NCBI GenBank assembly: GCA_019314005.1
Contig: JAFDAE010000149.1
Span: 1 to 5,749, forward strand
Direction: 5' to 3'
DNA length: 5,749 nucleotides
DNA from: Deltaproteobacteria bacterium
Lineage (GTDB): Bacteria > Desulfobacterota > Desulfobacteria > C00003060 > C00003106
The position numbers and the translations under genes were made by a program. The notes beneath the pieces were generated by a model. The model saw nothing but the letters and a program-made list of their open reading frames with translations, did not search any database and was not told where the DNA came from. This document shows positions 1 to 5,749 of this stretch, one piece after another (position 1 is the stretch's first letter; each line of letters begins with the position of its first letter).

Positions 1-1327
1 CATGCCGGGCTACAATCGTTGCGCCAAGTATCTGGTCGGTCCCCTTTTTGACATGCACCTTGACAAACCCTTCATCCTCCCCATCCAGAACGGCACGGTC
101 CACCTCATTCAGAGATCTGACAAAAGTGTCAACCTGAATCCCCTTTTCCTCGGCATCCTTTTCATACATCCCCACATGGGCAATCTCGGGATCGGTATAA
201 GTACACCACGGAATGGTTAAAGCGCTCGCTTTTTTGCTTCCCAAAAAGAGCGCGTTCTGAATGACGATTCTGGCGGTGGCATCAGCGGTATGGGTAAATT
301 TATACTTCAGGCAAATATCGCCTGCGGCAAAGATCCGATGATTCGTTGTCTGGAGACGGTCATTCACGACGACACCCATTCTCTTGTCATACTCGACACC
401 GGCTTTCTCAAGATCCAAGTTGTCAACGTTTGGGACGCGCCCTGCCCCTACCAGGATTTCGTCTACAGCCACGGCATCCTGCTTTCCTTGATATTCAACA
501 TGGATTATTTTTTCGTCTCCCCTTCGCTCAACGCGTTTGATGGCACACTCAAGTATCAAGCGTATACCTTCGCGGATAAAGGTCTGCTGTATAATTTCCG
601 CTGCATCGCTATCCTCCCGATCGAGGATATGAGCATTAATGTGCAGAAGGACCACCTCACACCCGAGGCGCTGAAAGGTCTGGGCCAATTCGCAACCAAT
701 GGGGCCGCCGCCGATGACCGCAAGTCGTCTCGGACGCTCGGTCAGAGAAAAGACTGTCTCATTGGTGAGGTAACCGGCCTCGGCCATTCCCTCAATGGGA
801 AGTTGGGCCGCCCGAGCGCCTGTGGCGATCACTGCCTTTTTGAAGCAGAGAGTTTTCCCTTCAACCTCCATTGTATCAGGGCCTGTGAAACGACCCTCAC
901 CGAGGAATAGGTCCACACCAAGTTCCCGGAAGCGTTTTGCCGAATCATGGTGGCTAATGCGCGCCCTCAAGCGCCTCATCCGTTCCATAACAGCGCCAAA
1001 ATCGACTTCGACACCATCCACGTGAATACCGAACTCCCTGGCAATGCGGATATCTGCAGCAACCCTGGAGGAACGAATAATCGCCTTTGAGGGTACGCAC
1101 CCCACATTGAGGCAGTCTCCGCCAAGGAGGTGTCGTTCCACAAGCGCCACCTTTGCTCCGAGACCGGCCGCACCTGCCGCGGTGACCAAACCTGCGGTAC
1201 CAGCGCCTACTACCACCAAATTATAGCGCTGCGCGGGCTCCGGATTCTTCCAGTTTGCCGGATGAACATTGGAAACCGTAACCGCGTTGTGTTCATCTTC
1301 CGGCAGAATTCTTACCGGTTCAGCCAT
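1..1327 (-). CDS. Mercuric-reductase-like FAD/NAD(P) disulfide oxidoreductase, 3' end beyond the window
   Basis: The frame is open for 442 codons from an ATG at 1327 to the window's left edge with no stop, so the C-terminus is missing. The start is supported by an AAGGAG ribosome binding site at 1340-1335. Seen in order: a charged N-terminal extension of about 34 residues, an FAD-binding GAGTAG at residues 41-46, the redox-active motif GGDCLNVGCVPSK at 69-81 (Cys72 and Cys77), ATGA at 168-171, a second nucleotide-binding GGGPIG at 206-211, GAGRVPN at 294-300, the FAD-binding AAGD at 334-337, and the start of the dimerisation domain with YTDPEIAHVG at 377-386. These are the hallmarks of class I pyridine nucleotide-disulfide oxidoreductases (lipoamide dehydrogenase, glutathione reductase, MerA). 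There is no N-terminal HMA metal-binding domain, and no mer genes lie nearby. The C-terminal residues that would show a MerA cysteine pair or a lipoamide dehydrogenase HxxxxE are outside the window. The family is certain; mercury reduction is not. Probably a cytoplasmic flavoenzyme with unknown substrate, perhaps linked to the adjacent VTT membrane protein. Confidence 0.93.
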   Translation of the reverse strand, partial: MAEPVRILPEDEHNAVTVSNVHPANWKNPEPAQRYNLVVVGAGTAGLVTAAGAAGLGAKVALVERHLLGGDCLNVGCVPSKAIIRSSRVAADIRIAREFGIHVDGVEVDFGAVMERMRRLRARISHHDSAKRFRELGVDLFLGEGRFTGPDTMEVEGKTLCFKKAVIATGARAAQLPIEGMAEAGYLTNETVFSLTERPRRLAVIGGGPIGCELAQTFQRLGCEVVLLHINAHILDREDSDAAEIIQQTFIREGIRLILECAIKRVERRGDEKIIHVEYQGKQDAVAVDEILVGAGRVPNVDNLDLEKAGVEYDKRMGVVVNDRLQTTNHRIFAAGDICLKYKFTHTADATARIVIQNALFLGSKKASALTIPWCTYTDPEIAHVGMYEKDAEEKGIQVDTFVRSLNEVDRAVLDGEDEGFVKVHVKKGTDQILGATIVARH

Positions 1328-1368
1328 TGGGTATCTCCTTTCCATTCCTCTCGTAACCGTTTATCTCA

Positions 1369-1393
1369 CCGCAAAGACGCAAAGAGCGCAAAG
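1369..1393 (+). repeat. CGCAAAG-type short tandem repeat
   Basis: Three near-tandem copies of a CGCAAAG unit, separated by one or two bases, lie 42 bases upstream of the oxidoreductase start. A shorter, degenerate version with the units in the opposite orientation lies at about 1624-1645, so the pair brackets the palindrome. Such CGCAAAG strings recur between genes in many environmental bacterial genomes; their function here is unknown. They may be the outer ends of a larger repeat element, or independent. Confidence 0.65.
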
Positions 1394-1397
1394 TTTC

Positions 1398-1600
1398 AAA
1401 TTTGATGGTATCGTACAAAGTCGCTGATGAGCCTATTTTGGTCATCTTTTTGTAAAGATTCTTAACGAAGTGAAGCGTCAAAATCGTAAACTGTTTGAGG
1501 GCGATAGCCCGAGTTTTTACGATTTAGCGAAGCGAGTTTAGAAACTTCAAAAAGTGACCAATCAGGCGAGTTAGGGACTTTGTACGATACCATCAAATTT
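1398..1600. repeat. MITE-like imperfect palindrome with 25-base terminal inverted repeats
   Basis: Positions 1398-1422 and 1576-1600 are perfect reverse complements over 25 bases; the right arm contains GACTTTGTACGATACCATC. Inside them the arms continue with imperfect pairing: GCCT at 1431-1434 with AGGC at 1564-1567, and 1438-1452 with 1548-1561 with one bulged base. Nearer the centre, AAATCGTAAA at 1481-1490 pairs with 1516-1525. At the centre is a GGGC-GATA-GCCC hairpin at 1499-1510. The whole 203 bases could fold into one long cruciform or RNA hairpin. It encodes no transposase. The architecture fits a MITE or another dispersed palindromic repeat. No clear target-site duplication was seen next to the termini, so transposition is inferred rather than shown. 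Confidence 0.8.
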
Positions 1601-1647
1601 CTTAACCTTTTTACGGCTTCAAGTCTTTCTTTGCGCCTGCGGTGCAA

Positions 1648-2382
1648 TTATTCCCCCTTCTCCTTTTCTTTCAGCCTACCCCGGGCATACCTGATCAGGA
1701 TGGCCAGAACAATACCTGCCGCGACCACACCTCCGATTAATCCCCAGGGGACACGTCCTTCAGCAATGCCTTTGGTAACCGCATCCGCCCCCACTACATA
1801 GAGAATAGTGCCTGGAATCATACAGAGCCACGACCAGAATACGTAGGTCCAAAAAGGGACTTTTGTAAGGCCAAAACCATAATTGAGGAGATTAAAAGGA
1901 AAGATCGGCACAAGTCGTGTCAGCGCCACAATAATAGCCCCGTGTTCTCCTGTCATCTGGTCAAGCCGTCGAAATTTTTCCTTGGTAGAAAGCGAACGGG
2001 CAACAGCATCCCGGGCAAAATAGCGTGCTATCAAAAAGCAGAGAGATGCTCCCAGCGTAGAAGCTATACTAACAAGGATTACCCCCACGATTGATCCAAA
2101 CAGCGCTCCCGCGGCAACGGTGAGTGCTGAACCGGGCAGCGCGGCAATAACCGCGATAACGTAGAGCAGCACGAATACGAATGGCCCCCAGGCCCCCAAT
2201 GTCTCTATCCAATGACGCAAGGCGCCAAGGCGCTCACCCACGCCAAATACCCTGGCCAAGACAATGATCGAGAGAAGTATCCCTATAAGGAGTACCGGCC
2301 GCCACCAGCCTGCTTTGGCGCCTTTCTCGTCTGATCGGCCGCCCTGGTCCGTAGTGTCTGTATCGTTCACCTGCTTTTCCAT
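1648..2382 (-). CDS. TVP38/TMEM64 family (VTT-domain, DedA-like) inner membrane protein
   Basis: A 244-residue integral membrane protein. The ATG at 2382 is preceded by a good AAGGAG ribosome binding site (2399-2394). A hydrophilic, charged N-terminus of about 26 residues precedes a first membrane helix at about 29-46. The VTT core begins with a hydrophobic segment at about 66-83, ending in LPGSALTVAAGALFG (82-96). Glycine-rich helices then lead to LGASLCFLIARYF (110-122). A second conserved block, TRLVPIFPFNLLNYGFGLT at 155-173, is followed by a helix with IPGT at 189-192. A last helix spans about 212-230 and the tail is strongly basic/acidic. These are typical of the SNARE-associated/DedA superfamily, thought to act in lipid scrambling or membrane homeostasis; the substrate of bacterial members is mostly unknown. 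It starts 19 bases after the radical SAM gene, so the two may be co-transcribed. The oxidoreductase downstream is a common partner of such proteins. Confidence 0.92.
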   Translation of the reverse strand: MEKQVNDTDTTDQGGRSDEKGAKAGWWRPVLLIGILLSIIVLARVFGVGERLGALRHWIETLGAWGPFVFVLLYVIAVIAALPGSALTVAAGALFGSIVGVILVSIASTLGASLCFLIARYFARDAVARSLSTKEKFRRLDQMTGEHGAIIVALTRLVPIFPFNLLNYGFGLTKVPFWTYVFWSWLCMIPGTILYVVGADAVTKGIAEGRVPWGLIGGVVAAGIVLAILIRYARGRLKEKEKGE

Positions 2383-2401
2383 TAGATAACGTTCTCCTTG
2401 A

Positions 2402-3460
2402 CTACAATAAACTAGGTCTCGCTACGGCCTGCGTATCTTCTTCCAAAGACTCATGCATGATATTGGGTTCAGTGCTGTAAAATTTTGATGGCCCCGATAG
2501 GATCCCCCATTCCGCCTCTTTGAATACCGTCCGGCATTCCTGCACCGTCATCCCTCGCTTACCTTCGGTCTTCTCTTCAGTATCTCGTGGATTTGAGCCT
2601 GATTCCGCCCATAGCAAATTAGCTCCGGCCGTGGCGCCCACAACGTTTGGCTCATGTGTGCAATTTCCTGAAATATCGTAACCAAGCGCCAATCTCACCA
2701 CCGCAAGGATATGCGCCATCTTTGCCTCACTCACAATATCGTATTGTGCCAGGGCTGTATTCGGTATGGGTATTCGCCTGGCAGAACCACTGTAGACCGG
2801 TTTCGCTTCCCGTGTGATGATCGTCTTTTCTACCAGCTCCTCTATTGTATGTTCGCTTCCAACCGGTTCCACACAGGTGCCGAGGAGTAATCCGGCCTCC
2901 TTGGCATTCCTGAACGTCTCAAGTCGCCTCTCCGGAGCAATGGTCGTGTCCCGGCCTTCACCCAATCTGACCGCGTGATAAATGCCCGCAAACCCAGCGT
3001 CCTTTAACTGTCGGGATTCTTTTTCGCTAAAGTCCCCCACATTGGCCACGAGTACTGTTTCAGGTCTCAAGGATTTACTGATTTCCTGAGACATTTCGAT
3101 GAACTTTTCAAATGTATAATCAGCCGTCGTCATGACATAAATCGCATTTGCTCCATCTGACTCAAACTGCCGTGCGCGTTCCACAGCTTCCTCAGCTGAC
3201 AACTCAACACGCTCTGTAAAAACCTTATTTCTCGCCGCAAAGGCGCAAAAGAGACAATTACGCGGACAGGGCGCGATATTCAGCCCCACCTGAGCATGCA
3301 CTTCCGCCATTCCTTTGCATGCATCTTTACTCATCTGACGGGCTACCGCCTGTATCATGGCAGACCCGGGTGAGAAGAGACGGACAGAGAACAGGGCGGC
3401 AATTTCCTTACCGGTAAGTTCTTCGCCACCTAAGGATTTTTCAACTATATCGCCAATCAT
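2402..3460 (-). CDS. BioB/HydE-like radical SAM protein of unknown substrate
   Basis: 352 residues from the ATG at 3460. This start was chosen over an in-frame upstream ATG at 3496 because a strong AAAGGAGGG site sits just before it and the longer form would overlap pgl. The radical SAM cluster motif is CPRNCLFC, with Cys65, Cys69 and Cys72 in CxxxCxxC spacing, inside a predicted TIM-barrel core. Later landmarks are GIYHAVRLGEG (159-169), a partial barrel strand GTCVEPVGSEHT (194-205), RRIPIPNT (228-235), and a C-terminal block with Cys267, His269, AGANLLWAESGSNPRDTEEK (278-297) and KTEGKRG (297-303). That block resembles the end of biotin synthase and its relatives. The biotin synthase YNHN signature is absent at the expected position, so I do not call it bioB. 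It could modify a cofactor, peptide or small molecule. It lies 13 bases after pgl, so it probably shares the zwf-pgl transcript, but no biochemical link is evident. Confidence 0.88.
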   Translation of the reverse strand: MIGDIVEKSLGGEELTGKEIAALFSVRLFSPGSAMIQAVARQMSKDACKGMAEVHAQVGLNIAPCPRNCLFCAFAARNKVFTERVELSAEEAVERARQFESDGANAIYVMTTADYTFEKFIEMSQEISKSLRPETVLVANVGDFSEKESRQLKDAGFAGIYHAVRLGEGRDTTIAPERRLETFRNAKEAGLLLGTCVEPVGSEHTIEELVEKTIITREAKPVYSGSARRIPIPNTALAQYDIVSEAKMAHILAVVRLALGYDISGNCTHEPNVVGATAGANLLWAESGSNPRDTEEKTEGKRGMTVQECRTVFKEAEWGILSGPSKFYSTEPNIMHESLEEDTQAVARPSLL

Positions 3461-3463
3461 AGT

Positions 3464-3472
3464 CCCTCCTTT
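3464..3472 (-). promoter_or_regulatory. Ribosome binding site that sets the radical SAM start
   Basis: On the minus strand this reads AAAGGAGGG and is followed after three bases by the ATG at 3460. It fills the 13-base gap after the pgl stop. The alternative ATG at 3496 lies inside pgl and has no comparable site, so 3460 is the preferred start. Confidence 0.75.
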
Positions 3473-3473
3473 C

Positions 3474-4220
3474 CTAAGACAACTTCCCTCCTGCATCCTT
3501 ATCCAACAAAAACAATAAGCTTCCTTTGCTTGGCTTTACTCGCACTGCCGGCAAACTATCATCATTCTCTTCCAGTATAGTTTTTATGATACGGGCCTTT
3601 TTTTTGCCGCTTACCAAAAAGATAATGTTTCTTGCTCGATTGATTACATGCAGTGAAAGGCTTATCCGTTCATTGCTGAGCTTCTCGCTCTTTACCGCTA
3701 TCACAAGACGATTTTTTTCCGTCAATGATAACGTTTCGGGAAATAAGGAGGCTGTATGCCCATCTTCTCCTATCCCCAGCATTATCAAATCAAAGGCCGG
3801 CGACTCACTCGCACCGAGCTTGAAAAAATCGCGCACGTGTTTTTCATAACTGTTCGCTGCTAATTCTGCCGTGGCTTCCTGTGTTGATACAGGGTGAACA
3901 TTCTCCATGGGAATGTCAACACGACTCAAGAGATTTTCTTCTATCAGCCGGTAATTACTCGCTTCATTATCAAAAGGCACAAAACGTTCATCAGCAAGAA
4001 ATATGTGGGTCTTATCCCATGCTATGTTTTTCTTATACTGAGATAACTTCTGATAGAACCCAACCGGTGTTCTCCCTCCTGACAAGGCAGCAGCTAACCA
4101 ATCCTTACGTTTTATAGCATCTGCAGCAATTTCCCCCCACTTTTCAACTGCAAAAGCCGCCATCTGTGCATAATCAGCAAAAACAAGCACTTCTTTATTA
4201 CCATTCACCATGTGCGCCAT
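3474..4220 (-). CDS. pgl: 6-phosphogluconolactonase (DevB/SOL type)
   Basis: A 248-residue cytoplasmic enzyme that hydrolyses 6-phosphogluconolactone to 6-phosphogluconate, the second step of the oxidative pentose phosphate pathway. Length and motifs fit the SOL/DevB family of the glucosamine-6-phosphate isomerase fold: phosphate-binding ALSGGRTP at 45-52, ADERFVP at 76-82, NYRLIEENLL at 89-98, the signature LGIGEDGHTASLFP at 148-161 with its catalytic-type Asp153 and His155, then ERISLS at 184-189 and SGKKKA at 204-209. The ATG at 4220 overlaps the zwf stop by 16 bases. A second in-frame ATG at 4211 would give a protein three residues shorter and an overlap of 7 bases. No strong ribosome binding site favours either, so translation is probably coupled to zwf. 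The overlap with zwf supports the assignment over a glucosamine-6-phosphate deaminase. Confidence 0.95.
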   Translation of the reverse strand: MAHMVNGNKEVLVFADYAQMAAFAVEKWGEIAADAIKRKDWLAAALSGGRTPVGFYQKLSQYKKNIAWDKTHIFLADERFVPFDNEASNYRLIEENLLSRVDIPMENVHPVSTQEATAELAANSYEKHVRDFFKLGASESPAFDLIMLGIGEDGHTASLFPETLSLTEKNRLVIAVKSEKLSNERISLSLHVINRARNIIFLVSGKKKARIIKTILEENDDSLPAVRVKPSKGSLLFLLDKDAGGKLS

Positions 4221-5749
4221 GCCCGACCATCTCTCATCATCAACTCATCCGCCTCTTTAGGACCCCAGCTTCCCGCAGGATAATCGGGAAAGTTTGTTGC
4301 CGGCACATCCTCCCACCGCGTAATAATGGGGTCTACTACCGACCACATTGCCTCTACTCCATCCTGACGGGCGAAAAGCGTTAAGTCCCCCCTTATGCAG
4401 TCTATAAGCAATCGTTCATAGGCGGGGTGCGATTGTACATGAAAGGCTGTCTGGTAGTTGAACACCATATCTACCGGATAGAGCCGGTTCCCTGCGCCGG
4501 GATATTTTACCCCAAAACGCAATGATATCTCTTCCTGGGGTTGAATCCCCATCACAAGGCGATCAGGCTCGGGAATGTCGCAATCTCGTCCAACAAGTCG
4601 AAGCGGCGGTTTCTTAAATTCAACGCTTATCTCAGTAATACGCTTTGCCAGACGTTTCCCGGCGCGCACATAAAACGGAACCCCTGCCCAACGCCAATTA
4701 TCTATGTAAAATTTCCCCGCAAAAAAGGTTGGCGTATTGGAATCGAGAGCAACATTTTCTTCCTCCCGATAAGCAGGAACCTTGTTGCCGTCTATTTTAC
4801 CGCTACCATACTGCCCGCGCACAGTATATTCATCAATATAGGCATCATTCATGGGACGAATTGTATTAAATATTTTTACCTTTTCATTCCTGATGTAATC
4901 GGCTTCGAAACCAACAGGCGGGTCCATCGCTACCAGGGCAATGAGCTGCATTATATGATTTTGCACAATATCTCTCACCACCCCCGCCTGTTCATAGAAA
5001 ACTCCCCGATTGCCCACACCTATATCCTCAGCCACGGTAATCTGCACATGGTCTACATAACTCCTGTTCCAGAGAGGCTCAAAGATACTATTGGCAAAAC
5101 GAAAAAAGATTATATTCTGAACTGTTTCTTTTCCCAGGTAGTGGTCGATACGATAGATCTGTCTCTCCTCAAATGCCTTTAAGAGAAGCTGATTAAGTTC
5201 GATAGCTGACTGTCTATCCTTTCCAAAGGGTTTCTCGACAAGTATTCTCGTATTAAAAAGCCCCTTACAGAGATTGTGCCGATCCAGATTGTCGACAATT
5301 ATAGGCACAACGCCGGGCGGAACCGCGCAATAATATATGACGTCATGTTTTGAAGCAGCAGAAAGATCGTCAAGGAGGGAGTATAAGGCTTCGTAAGAAC
5401 CCTCCGCACCTAAGTCCCCGGAGATATAGAATAGGTTTCGGGCAAACGTATCCCAACTGTCTCTATCAAGGGATTCGTGCCCAAACTCTTCGATCGCCTT
5501 CCCCGCGAAACTGCGGTATGCCTCATCAGACATAGCCGGCAGACCAAATCCAATGATGGAAAAGTTTTCGATGAGTTTCTCGCTATGGTAGAGATGGTAG
5601 AGCGTCGGCAGGAGCATCCTTCTGCTCAAGTCCCCGGCCCCGCCGAATATCACCACGGTAAACGGCTCTATCTGATAATCTTCCAAGGGAATTTCACAGC
5701 TCTCCAAAAACCTGCTTTGGAGCACAAAAGAGTCAGTTACTTCAGCCTG
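4205..5749 (-). CDS. zwf: Glucose-6-phosphate 1-dehydrogenase, 5' end open at the window edge
   Basis: Oxidises glucose 6-phosphate to 6-phosphogluconolactone with NADP+ (or NAD+), the first step of the oxidative pentose phosphate pathway. The frame is open to the right edge; the only candidate start in the window is a GTG at 5725, giving 506 residues. No ribosome binding site precedes that GTG and the frame continues upstream, so the true start may lie outside. Counting from the GTG: nucleotide-binding GGAGDLSRR at 28-36, EKPFG at 164-168, the substrate and catalytic motif RIDHYLGKE at 192-200, EDIGVGNRGVFYEQAG at 233-248, and QNH with the likely catalytic His257. The C-terminal end has the family's YPAGSWGP block shortly before the stop. 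Length fits the 490-510 residues usual for bacterial G6PD and all key motifs are intact. The GGAG variant with two arginines after the loop is compatible with NADP+ use, but cofactor choice cannot be decided here. Promoter and any upstream partner are outside the window. Confidence 0.96.
   Translation of the reverse strand, partial: QAEVTDSFVLQSRFLESCEIPLEDYQIEPFTVVIFGGAGDLSRRMLLPTLYHLYHSEKLIENFSIIGFGLPAMSDEAYRSFAGKAIEEFGHESLDRDSWDTFARNLFYISGDLGAEGSYEALYSLLDDLSAASKHDVIYYCAVPPGVVPIIVDNLDRHNLCKGLFNTRILVEKPFGKDRQSAIELNQLLLKAFEERQIYRIDHYLGKETVQNIIFFRFANSIFEPLWNRSYVDHVQITVAEDIGVGNRGVFYEQAGVVRDIVQNHIMQLIALVAMDPPVGFEADYIRNEKVKIFNTIRPMNDAYIDEYTVRGQYGSGKIDGNKVPAYREEENVALDSNTPTFFAGKFYIDNWRWAGVPFYVRAGKRLAKRITEISVEFKKPPLRLVGRDCDIPEPDRLVMGIQPQEEISLRFGVKYPGAGNRLYPVDMVFNYQTAFHVQSHPAYERLLIDCIRGDLTLFARQDGVEAMWSVVDPIITRWEDVPATNFPDYPAGSWGPKEADELMMRDGRAWRTW

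Larger units (their letters stand above)
1328..1647. other. 320-base intergenic gap filled by repeats
   Basis: This is the only gap over 300 bases. It separates the VTT protein stop from the oxidoreductase start; both genes lie on the minus strand. It holds a CGCAAAG-type repeat next to the oxidoreductase start region, a large imperfect palindrome at 1398-1600, and a second degenerate CGCAAAG-type copy in opposite orientation near 1624-1645. A 61-codon minus-strand frame (1462-1647) crosses the palindrome and is probably not a gene: half of it lies in the repeat and it has no family resemblance. I could not pick out a convincing sigma-70 promoter for the oxidoreductase. If one exists it probably overlaps the CGCAAAG repeat. 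Confidence 0.8.

Noticed and set aside
290..910. 206-codon plus-strand open frame
   Set aside because: It lies antisense within the oxidoreductase, whose frame carries all the family motifs; the plus-strand translation has no recognisable domain.
1499..1518. GGGC-GATA-GCCC hairpin followed by a T-run on the plus strand, as an intrinsic terminator
   Set aside because: The stem is only four base pairs, and the T-run is on the plus strand whereas all genes run on the minus strand. It is better explained as the centre of the palindrome.
1462..1647. 61-codon minus-strand frame in the intergenic gap
   Set aside because: It runs through the right half of the palindrome and its repeat flank, and has no recognisable domain. 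Likely a by-product of the repeat; other genomic copies may carry similar spurious frames.
3225..3253. String resembling the CGCAAAG repeat inside the radical SAM gene
   Set aside because: It encodes the residues just after the cluster cysteines (around AFAARNKVF) without disturbing the frame; similarity to the intergenic repeat is probably coincidence.
2402..3460. Assignment of the radical SAM gene as biotin synthase (bioB)
   Set aside because: The YNHN signature is missing and no other biotin genes are present; only the C-terminal block and the overall fold family are shared.
3474..4220. Glucosamine-6-phosphate deaminase as an alternative for pgl
   Set aside because: The protein has the lactonase-type ALSGGRTP, ADERFVP and GEDGHTASLFP motifs, and the gene overlaps zwf.
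4541..5182. 213-codon plus-strand open frame
   Set aside because: It is antisense to zwf, and the translation is low-complexity and resembles no family; a shadow of the real gene.

Overview
The window is a bacterial chromosomal segment in which all five recognisable genes lie on the minus strand, so they are transcribed from the right-hand end of the window towards the left. Base composition is intermediate and the coding is dense, apart from one 320-base gap. No ribosomal or clearly lineage-specific marker is present. The style of the proteins and the CGCAAAG-type and palindromic intergenic repeats would fit a Desulfobacterota (deltaproteobacterial) or similar anaerobic environmental bacterium, but that placement is a low-confidence inference.

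Right half (about 2400-5749): a tight three-gene cluster. Glucose-6-phosphate dehydrogenase (zwf) comes first, open at the window edge, and overlaps 6-phosphogluconolactonase (pgl) by 16 bases. Thirteen bases after pgl comes a radical SAM protein of the BioB/HydE-like superfamily. The first two enzymes form the NADPH-yielding entry of the oxidative pentose phosphate pathway: glucose 6-phosphate to 6-phosphogluconolactone to 6-phosphogluconate. The radical SAM protein keeps the CxxxCxxC cluster motif but lacks the biotin synthase YNHN signature, so its substrate is unknown; it is the least explained gene here.

Left half (1-2382): a TVP38/TMEM64 (VTT-domain) membrane protein follows the radical SAM gene after 19 bases, so it may belong to the same transcript. 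After a 320-base gap comes a mercuric-reductase-like flavin disulfide oxidoreductase. Its reading frame is uninterrupted for 442 codons and runs off the left edge before its stop. The two are probably functional partners, because this oxidoreductase subfamily and VTT proteins are often neighbours or fused.

The 320-base gap holds the most notable non-coding structure: a roughly 203-base imperfect palindrome with perfect 25-base terminal inverted repeats and a small hairpin at its centre. It is flanked on both sides, in inverted orientation, by CGCAAAG-type repeats. It looks like a MITE-like or other dispersed non-autonomous element inserted between the membrane protein and the oxidoreductase. 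No tRNA, rRNA, CRISPR array, full insertion sequence or convincing intrinsic terminator was found.
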